In this document: positions 1 through 12,600 of the stretch, one piece after another
Layout: the number at the start of each line of letters is the position of its first letter
Numbering within the stretch: the first letter of the stretch is position 1
NCBI RefSeq assembly: GCF_021347895.1
Contig: NC_067132.1
Span: forward strand, 13,570,995 to 13,634,994
Direction: 5' to 3'
From: Acanthochromis polyacanthus
Taxonomy: Eukaryota > Chordata > Actinopteri > Pomacentridae
Length of the DNA: 64,000 nt
Made by a program: the position numbers and the translations under genes
Notes under the pieces: model-generated
Database searches by the model: none
The model's input: only the letters and a program-made list of their open reading frames with translations
Told to the model about the DNA's origin: nothing

Positions 1-1697
1 AGGTTTGATACCGTGTTCCAACATGCGGATCGTCCGGTAGAACATTCCCATCAGATGGCTGTGAAGAACAGCAAAGGAAAATCTGAACAACATTTCACCC
101 TTTGTGCCCAGACTTGATCTCTATCTACGCTTTCTTGGTTTTAATTTTAGGTGTTTGTTGTTGCGACTGTACCTTGTCGTCTCTCCATCTTCATTCTGCA
201 GAACGTTACCATCCTGTCGCACAGCAATCAGAAACTGGTAGATGCACATGGAGGCATCGATGGCAATTTTCCTGCCTGCAAAGGTTCGCAGCGCCATTAG
301 CAAAATAGTATTTTACATGGGGAAGTAGAGTAATAAGGTGTTGCTTCTATGGCTTTTTAACTGTTGATTTTTAAAGTATCCATGGATTCAGATCTGCATT
401 AGCAAAACAAAAAAAGGAAATGTGTGCACAACAATACAACTAACACAGCTGGAGCTCTGTGTGACATTTCTAATAAAGGATCATATGTCAAACTAAATAA
501 GATGGATCCTCCATTTGAAAATGCACTTACACTACAATGATAAACTGGATATGCCAAATGTCAGAGCTCCCCAGCTCCAACTTTATCTCAAGACCTCTTA
601 GATTCTCACAACAGCTGTTACTAACAGTCCAATGCTGGAACCTGGTCAATAAGAGAGACTGTGTCTTTACGATGGCAGCTCCAAAGCTTCGGTACAAACT
701 CTCTATTCATCTAATTTATCTATTGATTTACCTTTATTTAACCAGAAGGTCCTACTGAGATTAGAGATCTCTTTAACAAGAGAGACCTGGCCAATGTAGC
801 AGCCATACAAAATTTAAAAGTTATATGAAACAGATACATAATACACAAACAAACACTAAAACTGATTGACAGCTGTTCAAGGAGAATGGTCTCTCAAGAA
901 AAACATTGACATTCCTCCTTCACTGTATTTTTTATGATATTCTTAAAATCATTAACGGATATGAATGTTTCTAATGTAAGAGTTTTTTTGAAGATTATTC
1001 CATGACTATGGTGCATGATGGGAGAACGCTGTGTTGCCAAAGTCTGTTCTGGAAACATTCAAAAGCAACCACTTGGAGGTGCGCAGATGGGAACTACTAG
1101 AACTGAAAGTCAGAAGGGTGCCGAGGCATTCTGGGAATTTGCCCAGCAAATAGATGAACATATACCAGTTTTTTTTGTCCACAAATACTTAGTGATGCCC
1201 AGCCAACCACATCATAAAGACTGGAAATGAAACGTAGTGAAGCACGATAAAATGTTCCTTGCTAATTGACACTGTTTTCAGAGAAATTCATAACTTACAG
1301 GGTTTCGATTACAATTCTAAGTTGTTGTCCTATTTGTCAGGATTCTATTTTACAAATGATCTTGCAAGTAGTTTGTGATGTGTCAGATTTATTGCATTTC
1401 CAAGTTTTATCCTGCTTCCTGACTTACCATTTGCTCACACTTCTGTTAGTGTCTGTATTACAGCATCTACAGGACAGCGATAAACTGTTATATGTTTAAA
1501 CGTTTATATTGATACATTTTACTTGATCCTCATAACACCTGATGCAGCAATATCGATCCAACTGTTGTGCAGGCCACATAAGTGATTTGTAAGAAAATAG
1601 ACCCGTTATAGTTACCAAAGTAGTTCTTGATGTCTTGCTCTTTAATGGCACCAGGGGCCTGATCTGCAATCAGCTTGGCAAGTCCGTGTATTCCCAT
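1..1697 (-). CDS. fen1: flap endonuclease 1, 5' part (coding exons 1-3), runs off left edge
   Basis: FEN1 removes 5' flaps during Okazaki-fragment maturation and long-patch base-excision repair in the nucleus. Coding exons read right to left: exon 1 at 1616-1697 (starts [20 protein letters not shown], 27 codons plus one base), exon 2 at 173-275 (starts [20 protein letters not shown]), exon 3 from 58 to beyond position 1 ([20 protein letters not shown]). Donors GT and acceptors AG are present and the phases join. This is the N-terminal nuclease domain; the acidic residue in IAIDAS belongs to the metal site known for this family. The rest of the protein (roughly 300 residues in vertebrates) lies outside the window. 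Intron 1 (276-1615) is about 1.3 kb. The start is the family's invariant MGIHGL. The gene is divergently arranged with tm9sf1. Confidence 0.95.
276..1615. other. fen1 intron 1, nothing recognised
   Basis: This is the intron between coding exons 1 and 2 of fen1. It is AT-rich, with short open frames only and no domain, RNA gene or repeat family that I recognise. Confidence 0.6.
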
Positions 1698-2179
1698 TAT
1701 GGTAGGAAATCTAAAAAATGCTAATTATGTCAAACATAACATCAATCCCGACTGCGTTTTCTAGACGCCTCAACACCTGTTATAAAAGAGGATTAAGCTC
1801 CTCCACGTTGCTGAAATGTGCGGAAACAATGCAGGACAAGTATATTTTATTTACATGCATGCTGCTTACAATGTTGCACACACACCGATTAAATGCCTAC
1901 CTTCTAACTACGTGAGGTTGGTGCATTAACGATTAATCAATAACAGATCAAACTAACAGCTCTATTATAGTGAGCTGAATGGCAGAGATGTGTCCTGGCA
2001 TGTAGCGGTAAAAGAGACCGCAGAAAGAGGTTAGCTCGAATGCTAAAGCATAAACAATGCACATTTAACCATAATGAACATGCCCCTAGCTAACAGCAGC
2101 TACTCGCAACTCTAACTTTCAGTGTTAATTCGATTTAAACGGTTTTATTGTTCACAGCGAACTCACCCGTTAACAATAA

Positions 2180-2420
2180 CAGTCTGTTTCGTACACTTTC
2201 TCCAGCGTCTCGAGCGCGAGGATTGCGTCTATTTCGCGGGAAATCAAATAGCAGACATTACCTGCCTATCTATCGAGCGCGGCATCCTCACAGACGTTGG
2301 GGACCTGTAGATCGATTGCGCGGGTTCGATTAAGCCGGCTTGAGATCTAACACGGAAGCCGTGCAAGGGCATTCTATTGGTTCATTGAGGTTGAAGGAAA
2401 TCCGGTCAATACAGAAAAAT
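2180..2420. promoter_or_regulatory. CpG-rich fen1 promoter region, possible shared promoter with tm9sf1
   Basis: GC- and CpG-rich stretch between the divergent fen1 (minus) and tm9sf1 (plus) genes. It contains a palindromic E2F-type site (2231-2244) and a reversed CCAAT box at about 2375-2380. FEN1 is a known S-phase gene, so an E2F site fits. Transcription starts cannot be placed from sequence alone, and fen1 probably has a noncoding first exon here. Confidence 0.45.
2231..2244. promoter_or_regulatory. candidate E2F site, ATTTCGCGGGAAAT
   Basis: The 14-base site matches the TTTSSCGC/GCGSSAAA E2F consensus on both strands. It lies about 540 bases upstream of the fen1 start codon on the minus strand. 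E2F control of FEN1-type replication genes is established generally; binding at this site is inferred. Confidence 0.5.
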
Positions 2421-3020
2421 AACAGAGTCGCTGAGCTGCGGCCCTTAACCGTTTAAACTGTATATTTTTGGAGGCGTTAAATAAACTACCTGCATTTCAC
2501 ATAGCTTGTGAGAGGGAAATACTATCGGCTGTGTATAACCGGTAAACCTGCAGGTGTGTGTTTGTTTCTCCGCCCACTCCGGAAAACTCCACCGAGTCGT
2601 CGTTATTTTTATTTTTAAGGTGACGTGGAGTCGAGCCCTTCTTCCACATTGCTTCATGTGTCAATAAAAAGGACTTGGTGTACCCGGGTATGAACGCAGC
2701 GGACACATAATACTTTGAGACGCTGCATCGAGGATTTCCAAGATGTTTAGCTGTAACCTGAAATCTTCGCACTGAGCTCCACTGTCGGCGCAAAGCAGAG
2801 AGAAAGAGAGAGGGACTGTCGGGGCCTGGAGTCCGAGGAATCCGGCGGACAGGTTTTGTTGGATCTGCAGCATCCGGACTGAAGTGGCAGTCAGACCGGT
2901 AGAGCATATTTCTCTAACTTCTTGTCTGTAGTCATTTGCTGTCTTTGTAATTCCAGCTTCCAAATGAAAATGTGCCACTTTGGAATAAAGTGGATGGAGA
3001 CCAGTTGTTTTGCTCCATGA
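2420..3020. other. fen1-tm9sf1 intergenic DNA, possible tm9sf1 5' UTR
   Basis: An open minus-strand frame of 136 codons (2497-2907) shows no recognisable domain and low-complexity composition, so I do not call it a gene. The stretch may include the noncoding first exon of tm9sf1, but no splice junction can be proven. Confidence 0.3.
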
Positions 3021-3021
3021 A

Positions 3022-3215
3022 TTAGATTAAACTGAATAAGATTAGATTCGATTGGATTAGATTCAACTTTATGGGCATTGCACAGAGTTGAATACTAAGA
3101 CAACTAAATACAGTTTCGTATTTAACCAGAAGTGACAAAGAACTAGTACAAGTAATGTGCATTGTAAAATGTCCTCGTTGAATAGCTTTAAGAGCAGTGT
3201 AGTTAGACATGCTTA
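3022..3215 (-). repeat. LINE 3' tail (L2-like), minus strand
   Basis: Starts with a GATTAGATT-type simple tail followed by the stretch around 'caactttatgggcattgcacagag'-type sequence common at the 3' ends of fish L2-like LINEs. Short, old and non-coding. Confidence 0.45.
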
Positions 3216-3220
3216 TGGGT

Positions 3221-4712
3221 AATTCCAGAATTGGAGGACGTTTTACATTGCACCCCCATCAAATTTCAAATAATCCATGCACAAAATACTAAAACATGCA
3301 CTTGTGTAAATGTACTTGTCGTGAGACCAAATCTAAAAAAAAAAAAAAACTAAGAGAAAAAAATGTTTGAAAATATTTTAATAATATGGAATAAGTCTGA
3401 CGTTCCCCCTAAAATGACGTTTTACTCTTGTCCCACCCCCTGATGACCAAATTGGATGTCAAATAAAATTCAAAAAAATGAAACCGAAACCTCCTGTTTT
3501 TGGTAGTATTTTTTTCACTGATGTCTCTTATAATTACAGGAACGTTTTTTTAATCAACATAATATTTTAAATAACAATTACCATGCATGTCACACAGCAA
3601 TTCTGTTCACATAACCTTTTTAGCTGGTAAAAGAAGAAGAAAACAGTGAATCACATGAAACGCTGGAATTAACCATAGACTGTATATATAGTGGACGTCG
3701 CATCTGGCTCCAGAATTGAAGCCAACCCGGAAGTGTCAAAAACTTGCAATATCACGCTGTCCGCTAGGGTTGGCTCCAAGAAGCTTTTTCTCCATAGACC
3801 CCAATTCATTTTTGGAGAAAATAAAATTTGATAGACTGATTTTCTACAGCTCAGGATTTTTTCCCGTTAGTTTTCATGGTCAAAATGAGAGATCAGGTGG
3901 CCGATCTTAAAATAAATCAATACTGAATTTTAAATAAATCGTTAAAGTTGGCGGAGCCAGGGGGCGTGGCTATACTTGATGGACAGCAACAGAAGCCTCT
4001 GCGGCAGAGCCCACTATCTCTAAGGCTCTGCTCTGCGGTAAAACGTGGGCGGGATAAGAGAGTCCTCAGCCAATCCTGCCCCTAGTTGCTCTCCGGTCCA
4101 GTCTGTTTGATGACGCTTTTTACGTCACTGGCTCCAAAAAATCCAAATCGGCGACCAGGAAGTAGCAAAATCCGGGCTTCATTTTCTCGGCGTTGAAACC
4201 AACGGGTGACGTCACGGTTAGTTTACGCCTGGAATTAACGTCAAACAGTTTTCCAAAAGAATAGGTAGGGCAAAGTTATGTCCTCTCTTCTATTTTTCAT
4301 ATTTTCAGAATATTGTCAGCCTTGATTGAAAGCCTCATTCTACCTCATGCAACCCTGTTATGAATATTATCAGGAAAAGACAAATTATTTGTACTTTTTT
4401 CTCTACTGTTTTCCATCAGTCAGTTTGTCCTCTTGGTCAGCGGTAACGGCTAAATATCTAGCTTCTATTCCTGAGAAAAAGCTAACATTAGCACGGATTA
4501 GCAACCCTGTTACTGTGATTAAAGTAGGATTAGCAAACAATGATAATATTATACAATAATAAAGCAATAATAATAAAATAAATGTTACCAAAAATATGTA
4601 AGCTGAGCCAATCAAGCCTTTGATAGTTTGTTACCTATTATTGATGAATATGTAGCAGAAAATTGTGAAAAAGAAAGTTTTGTTTTTTTAAATTGAAGCC
4701 CAAATGTCCTCC
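3221..4712. mobile_element. DNA element bounded by inverted TCCAGAATTGGAGGAC, with a nested insertion
   Basis: A 16-base perfect inverted repeat bounds the interval: TCCAGAATTGGAGGAC near 3223 and its complement near 4697. The inside is AT-rich with a poly-A run (3338-3353) and no transposase. A second repeat (3674-4228) sits inside it. I do not recognise the family, and the target duplication is not clear. Confidence 0.45.
3674..4228. mobile_element. 555-bp insertion flanked by an 11-bp direct repeat
   Basis: CTGGAATTAAC occurs at 3663-3673 and again at 4229-4239, directly flanking this segment. Its ends read CATAGACTGTATATATAG and TTAGTTTACG, a style seen in many fish nonautonomous DNA elements. 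No coding capacity. An 11-base duplication is long for a DNA transposon, so the class is uncertain. Confidence 0.5.
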
Positions 4713-4725
4713 AATTCTGGAAGAT

Positions 4726-5400
4726 AAGATAAAGATAAGATAATCTTTATTACTCCCCATGTCAGGTGAAATTTCCCATGTTACGGCATACAGTGAGCAG
4801 CAATAAACAACAATATAGTTATAGTCATAATATTTACAATATGCACAAGGGTGAAGGATGGAAAAAGTGGCTTATGGAATGATGTGAAGTGTAGGAAAAT
4901 TGAAATGGTGCAAGAACTGTGCAGATTATGTGATAAAGGATGATGTGATAAAGTCCAGTTTATGTTATCATTAGCCAGTGATGCTGATGTTATAAAGTCT
5001 TATAGCAGATGGAATGAGTGACTTGCGATAGCGCTCCTTCTTGCAGGGTGGGTGTCTCAGTCTGCTGCTGAAGAAGCTACTTAAAGACTCCACAGTGTCA
5101 TGCAGTGGGTGAGAGGGATTGTCCATGATGGATGTGAGCTTTGCCAACATCCTCCTCTCACCCACCTCCTCTATGGAGTCCAGGGAACAGTCCAGGACAG
5201 AACCGGCCCTCCTGACCAGTCTGTTCAGTCTCTTCCTGTCCCTTTCAGTGCTCCCTGCTCCCCAGCAGACCACTGCATAGAAAACATATGGAAATGACCC
5301 ATATATAGAATAAACTGTAGGTAATATAAGTGTGTCATCTAAATTGTATAAAAACGGGGATAAATGACGGTATGAGATGCGGGATATATACATTATATAG
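4726..5400 (-). mobile_element. LINE fragment, reverse-transcriptase C-terminal tail
   Basis: Minus strand. The open frame 4971-5393 encodes CWGAGSTERDRKRLNRLVRR followed by a conserved stretch with SLDSIEEVGERRMLAKL, HPLHDTVESL and KKERYRKSLIPSAIRLYN. This is the C-terminal tail of L2-type LINE polymerases in fish. The 3' end at 4726-4750 is a (TTATCTTTATC)-type simple tail. It is 5' truncated, as usual for LINEs, and has no catalytic core. Confidence 0.7.
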
Positions 5401-6590
5401 GCAGTATGAGTACTGTGGTGTGTACAGAGGGAATCACTGAGGCCTCATTAGACACGTTTATTTCTACAGAAACCCAACATTAATAAGATGCGCTCTGTGC
5501 TTGACCTTGCTCTTACTGCTATAAAATGGTGAATGTAGTAATTATCATTACGTAACTGACTAGACACACTTGTAAAGGGTTCTTTAAAGCATGGATGCGC
5601 TGTCTGTAGTCCTCAGATCTTGTCATTAATTGATGTAATTGCACCCTATTTTAAAACCTTTTCTTATTAAATTATTGGGATAAAAAATAATCTTGTTGGT
5701 TAAAAAGTTAAGAAGACCTGCTGCTGTGATGCTACTCTGAAGAGTTAAAAGAGGATGTAGTTTAACACAGGAAATGATTGATCAGCTAATATTAAATGCA
5801 ACTTCATCACTAAGGCAGGTTTGTCATTGCTGTGACCAGAAATGCTGTATTAGTGCGGACAGTGGATCAGCCTTTTAAATTCCTTTTTCTATGTCCTCAC
5901 CAAAAAAATGATGACTCCTGTTCTGTTTATTGAGACACCAGCTGTGTCTTTTCCAAGGCTGAGGACTGGCTCATTTGTTTACCTACATACTGCCACTGCA
6001 GGGGGAGAAAAAGAGGAGTAATGGTGCTGTAGCATCAAATTTTACCCTTGCATCATCATTTTTCTTGCAAAATGTGGTGTTAATGCATATTAGCAGGCCA
6101 CGCTGTGTAAGAAAATGTGTTTCTAATACATTTTGAAAGTGAAAGCAACCTTATGGGGATTCTGAGGACACAGTAGCTGTCTACAAACCTGACTTGAACA
6201 ACTAGAACAGCCTGTCTGAGCAATGTTACTTATTGTCTGCTCTCATAAACTCATACCAGACAGATTAAAAACTGACAGAATTTGTTTATTTCCAGTCAAA
6301 AAACCTCTGTGGACTGATGAAACTGATGACATGGGTTGTAATTCATGGTGGTTACACACAGTTCTGTTGGAGTGTTTTGCGATTTTCTGCAGCCTTTGTT
6401 AAAACATTGTGGGAGTGACATTGCATAAAATTCTGCAGTTACACCTAACATTTAAGTCATTGCATGCCTAAATAGTATACATACGTTTAAATTGCACAGA
6501 AGGGATCTACGTTCAGTGAAGTCTCAGCACAGACAGACATGTTTAAACCACACCTGTCCAACGTTAACTGATGAACTGTCCTTTTTGCAA
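5401..6590. other. upstream region or intron 1 of tm9sf1, nothing recognised
   Basis: AT-rich, with no coding exon, RNA gene or repeat family that I can support. It ends at the acceptor of the first coding exon of tm9sf1. Confidence 0.5.
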
Positions 6591-6643
6591 CAGGGACTAT
6601 GCATTGCGGAACAGGACACCTGCCAGGTGGCTGTCAGAGGACG

Positions 6644-9600
6644 ATGGCGCTGCGCTGTGTCTTGGTCCTGAGCCTGTTCTCAGGCTGGGCAGTGGGCTAC
6701 AAGCAAGGAGACAATGTGACTCTCTATGTCAACAAAGTGGGCCCTTATCATAACCCCCAGGAGACATATCACTACTACACTTTGCCTGTTTGCAGGCCGG
6801 AGAAGGTCAGTCTTTGTTCTGTGTCGCTGCTGAAACACAGAGGAACTGTAGAGTATTTTGTCATCCTAAACGTACACACTGGTGTAATGGCGACATCTTC
6901 GTCTTAACATTTCTAATGAAGTGCTTTCATATGAAACGTACAAAACAGTAAAAGTCTATTTGTTTTAATGTGATCATGAGGCAGCATTCAGACGGCTTTT
7001 ATTTGAGGATTTATTTTCTTGAATGGATTGCTACAAAATCAACTAAACTGCAAAAAATTATTGGAGTTTTATTGTAAAAATCTGTTAAAATATACTTTAT
7101 GCACTATAAACCTGGAAATGCAGGATGTTTTCAAGGAAATCTTCATTTTGTGGTGCTTTTTTAAACACATATTTGCGGTCTGTGTTTTGCTGTTGAGAGA
7201 TTACACCTGCCAACAAAAGATGATGATTTCTGTCCCTCTGTTTAAAGTGTAATTCAGGAAATGGGTTTACGTAAAAGTCATTACTGGATGTGTGATTATG
7301 GCGGTGTCACTGTGACCCAAAGTTATGACAGCAGTAACTTGATCCCCTCTTTTATGCGATGTGGTAAATGCTCAGCTGTGCTTTTCTGTTCATTTTGCTC
7401 AGTGTAACTGTCCGAGCTTTCTTTGCCGTTTTGAAATTGTTTGCTTACAGAATCATGACTAGTTAAAGCTTTGTATTGTTTTTTTAATAATACATAAATC
7501 CCATTTGTAACATGTCTTCATCAGGTTCACCACAAATCCTTGAGTCTGGGAGAAGTGCTGGATGGTGACAGAATGGCAGAGTCGTTATATCACATCCCCT
7601 TTAAAGAAAATGTGGAGAAAAAAACTCTTTGTCACCTCACTCTGTCGGAGAAACAGGTTCTTACAACTTATACATTAAGATTATTTTTATTCAACCACTT
7701 TTTGAAAGGCTGCAACAATAAAATGTGTAAATAGGTGTGTTAATTATTATCATAAAACAGTTTCTCAAGTGAAAGATTCTTTTAAACATACCAGTCTGTT
7801 GCAATGTTGTTCACAAAATACTGTGAAACTATTAAAATGCTTCATTTTCTTCACTGTAAAAACGTATACAATGATAAAATGGAAGCTCCTATTTGACAAG
7901 TTGAAGTTTATTTGGCTTTACTAGCTTTTCTTTGCAAACTCGTACAAGTGTTGAGTAATTTCCGACTTTGAAATATCTGGATCTATTACTTTATAGTGTT
8001 TTCTGTCACACCTGAGCACCTTCATATGCCAAACCTTTAGTTCTGATGTAGCAGAGCAAGTTCATCACAGACTACCAACAGCAGGCTCAGTGATAGATTC
8101 AATTCTTCGTTCACTTAAATAAGCCATTGAAATGTTCCAAGTACTGGGAGCTGTAGTGTTGTTTAAAACACATGGACTGTGATCACTTTTTTTGTCCGTG
8201 TCAGGTTGATGAGCTTCGCGAGGCCATCGAGGAGCTGTACTACTTTGAATTTGTCCTGGATGATATTCCAATCTGGGGGTTTGTGGGGTACATAGAGGAG
8301 AGTGGCTTCCTGCCGCACAGCCATAAGGTAAACGGCAAGACTGCAAATGTGTTAGTGGTTTCATCTTTATGCAAAGTTCCTGTTTCTGCTGAGCCACATT
8401 CTGCTCGTAATCAATTATATCTCCAACTTCATCCTGTCTCTGTTGTCTTTTCTCTCTCTGTCTCTCTTTTGTTCTGTCAGGTGGCTTTGTGGACTCATCT
8501 AGATTTCAACATCGAGTACAACGGCAACTCTGTGATCTTCGCCAATGTCTCAGTGAAGGACGTCAAGCCCGTTCCCCTGGAGGACGGGGCGGGGGCAGCA
8601 GTGGGTGGTGTCGGGGTGGGCGGGGGCAGCCTGACTGTTACCCACACCTACAGCGTGCGCTGGTTTGAGTCCGCTCTCACTCACGCCCGGAGAGCCGAGC
8701 GCCTCCGCGACTACTCGTTCTTCCCCAAAACGCTGGAAATCCACTGGCTGTCCATCATTAACTCGCTCGTGCTGGTCGTGCTGCTCCTGGGCTTCGTCAT
8801 CATCATCCTCATGCGAGTCCTTAAGAACGACTTCGCCAGGTCAGCAAGCAAAGCACTCAGTTAATGGACGATGGTCTCATGTCTTGAATTTAAAAAGCTG
8901 AACAATATGAAAGGCCTCAGCAGCCCTTTAACATTACACAGCAACAATGTGGGTAACAGAAAAACCTGCGAGGAAAAGTAGAGTCTTGTAGTTATTAAAA
9001 TAACTTTACCAAAGAGTTACATTTTTCAAAATGCATACTAGAATTCTTTGCCCTCCATATCCACTGTTCAATGAATACTAAACAGGGTTAGTGTAATACA
9101 TACCTTAATATTAGTTCAATAAATAGGATTATAGTCCAAAGAAGGTTCCTTAACAGTCTTTTTTTATTTCTGGTAGTTATTTTTGGCTTCACTTTAACCA
9201 CGGTTTAAATAATTAGTCACTTCATCATTAAGTGATTTAATTGACAGTTGATTTAAATTAGCATTGTCATTCCCAAAATCAAATATCAAAAGTTTCCTGA
9301 TTCCAGCTTCTTAAGCAAATGATTTGCTGCTTTCCTCTGTTTTTGACTTTTTTCTTATTTTATTACAACTGTTTTTTAATTTAATTTTTTCTCTTCTTTT
9401 TGTTATATCTGTTTTATTATTCTCTTTGCTTATTCCTCGGATAACAACAGCTGAAACCAAATTCCTTGTATAAGATAGCGTTACTTTTGAAACAGCAATT
9501 CAGGAAGAAAAGCTGTTTTACCTTGCTGACACGTTTCAACATCTGCCGTCTTCATCGGAGCGTCATCTGACATGTGGTGGCGTGTCCTTTTGATTTGTCG

Positions 9601-12600
9601 GTTCAAAAGTAATGCTATCTTCTAATAACAAACTATGTTCAACAAAATGAACATAATCCAACAAATTCCTTGTATGTTGTGTACATACTAGGCCATTAAA
9701 GCTGATTCTGATATCACAGTATGGAGAGTATTTTGGGGGATTTCGCTGTTAGCTGCCAGACCAAACAATGTGAAAACACACATTAGGTCTTAAAAAACAC
9801 ACATTAGAAATTGCATTTTGCATTTTTTATGATTTTTGACATTTCTGTTGGGTAAATAAGAATGATGAGTCTTGAGTTTGGGTTCTCTTGAGAATTTAAG
9901 AAAGCTTTTGCATCTCCTTTTAGAATTCATTTGTGCAGGCGGCCATTAAAATCTACACATCTTGCAGATTGTTTGTCACAATGGAATATTTATTTTTAAT
10001 GATCTGGAGGTCAGAGGCAACAACCATTTTCCTAAATGCCTTAGAGAGATCTTTCGATAGTGATGATGTCATAATCTTCAGTTGCAAAGAAAACATCAAA
10101 CCCCAAACATCAGAAGTGCTTCTGTCACTCTCTGAGGTTCAAGTCATTTACATCTAATCTGTTTTATTTTTTTCATTCTGAAAATGAAAACAGAATATGT
10201 CAATTGTATTTGCATTTGTTTGAGAATCACCTCTATTAATAGGCTCCATTTCAAAGCGGTTATTAGGGTCCGAACACCAACGGTGCCGAGGACCCTATTG
10301 AAACCCTAGGGTGTATTTATTATTCTTTTCGGCCTCGAAATTGGCCGTTTTGACCCCCTAAACATATATGAAAACGCATGAAAGTTGCTACACACATCAG
10401 GGCCAGCAAAAAATTTGATATTTTAGGGGAATGGCACACGTCCGTGCCAAAATGACTCAACAGTGCCCCCTAGAAAACTAAGAAAATTCAGCTCCCGGAC
10501 AGGGTTTCACTTAGAGCCACGAAATATGGTACGCATATCTAACTCGTCAAGGCGCACAAAAAAGCCTCCTGGACCATTACCCATAATCCAACAGGAAGTC
10601 GGCCATTTTCAATTATGAATCATATTTTGGACAATTTTGTGTCATTTTTGGACACTTTTCAAAATCTATAAACTCAAACAGCGTAACCCCAAGAAAGCTG
10701 AAATTTGGCCAGGATGTACTCCAGTCATGGGTGATCAAAAGTTATCAAAATGCTCCGCAAAAGTCTGAGGCCGTGGAAATGGCGATCCACCGGAATGTGG
10801 CCATTTTGAAATATGATTCATATTTTGTCATTTTTGCACATTTTCAAAAATTATTAACTCAAACAGTGTAACCCCTACAGAGCTGAAATTCGGTCTGGAT
10901 GTACACCAGTCAGATCTTATTCATATAACTTATCAAAATGGTCCGCAACAGTCTGACAGTGTGGCCATGGCAACCAGTGGAATGCGGCCATTTTCAGTAT
11001 GATTCATATTTTGGACAAAGTTACCATTTTTTGACATTTTCAAAAGCTATAAACTCAAACACACTAACACCGAGAGAGCTGAAATTTGGCCAGGATATAC
11101 TCCAGTCATGGGTGATCAAAAGTTATCAAAAAGCTCCGCAAAAGTCTGAGCGCGTGGAAATGGCGACCCACGGAATGCGGCCATTTTTAACGTCTCACCA
11201 CGAAACAGGAAGTGCTGTCTAACTAGCCTGTACATGCTCCAATCTGTCTCAAATTTTACAAGTGTCATCAGAGTCCGGCCCTAATCACATCCATGTGACA
11301 GCTGGTGGCCATTTTGGAATTATCGCCATGAAACAGGAAGTGCTGTGTACCTAGCCTGTAATTAGTCCAATCTGGCTGAAACTTTTCACTCTCAGTTTTA
11401 GCAGCACCTGGTGGACATGCGTGGGCCGGCCGGGCTGCTCGGATGCGAGGACCCAACCAACGCTGCTTGCAGCTTTAAGTTTGCTTCTCCAAATAGATTT
11501 AAAAAGAAGCCAATAAGTGGGGTGGCCCAATAGTATGTGTCAGGGTCGTTAGCATTAAGTCCCTGGATCGATTTCCAGCTGACCGAAATCCTCCGTTTCC
11601 CCTGCTCTTTTTCACTGCACTCACTGTATGTCTCTACTGCAGCTTGTTGAATAGATCAAAACTCCCAAATAAATAATCTTTTTTTTTCTTTTTAACATAT
11701 TCTTATTCATATAACTGTAAAATAGGAAATTGAAAAAGCAGATTGTCGATATTTGGGTTAAACATGCAAAAATGGTGGTATGTTTTCTGAGGTGACTTCC
11801 TGCAGCAGCCTGTGAATGTAAGGGAGAGTTTTCCAGCTCTTGTTCTGCTCGTCAGTTACATTATAAACTCCTGGTTGAAAATGCTTTTTCCCTGGCCTGC
11901 AGGTACAATGTGGAAGAGGAAGGCGGCTGCGATGATCTGGATCAGGGAGACAATGGCTGGAAAATCATACACACTGATGTCTTCAGGTTTCCACCTTTCA
12001 AAAGCCTGCTGTGTGCCGTGCTGGGAGTCGGGGCTCAGTTCCTTACACTTGCCACAGGTGAGCGTTTATTCTTAAATACACGAGCTAAAAAAGAAAACGT
12101 GCACACTGCTCAAATCAGGAACAACACTAGGACCCACAACTGTTCTGTTAAAAAAATAACCCGTAGACCTGTAAATGACCTGCAGCCACAGTCCATATAC
12201 TGACTGTTTTGGCAGTGTATCAGTAGCATACAGGTCATATTTACAAACCTCAGCTGTAGGAGTCTGATCTTTGTGTATTCTTTGTGCTTCAGGGATCATC
12301 GTCATGGCGTTGCTGGGAATGTTTAACGTGCACCGCCATGGCGCCATCAACTCGGCAGCCATCGTCCTGTACGCTCTGACCAGCTGCGTGTCGGGCTACG
12401 TCTCGTGCAGTTTCTACACACAGATCAACGGCCAGCGCTGGGTTTGGAACATCATCCTCACTTCTTCTCTTTTCTCCGGTGAGTGAGATCAGAAGAGTCT
12501 CAGAGGGAACACTTACTCCCAGTTCAGCCTCTTCACACTTTCATTGTAAGAGGAAGAGAAGAAAAGCACTTTGCACGTGTCCAGATTCTTGTGTCAGCGA

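Noticed and set aside
2497..2907. 136-codon minus-strand open frame upstream of fen1
   Set aside because: No domain, no splice partners, GC-rich promoter-like context. Long open frames arise by chance in such DNA.
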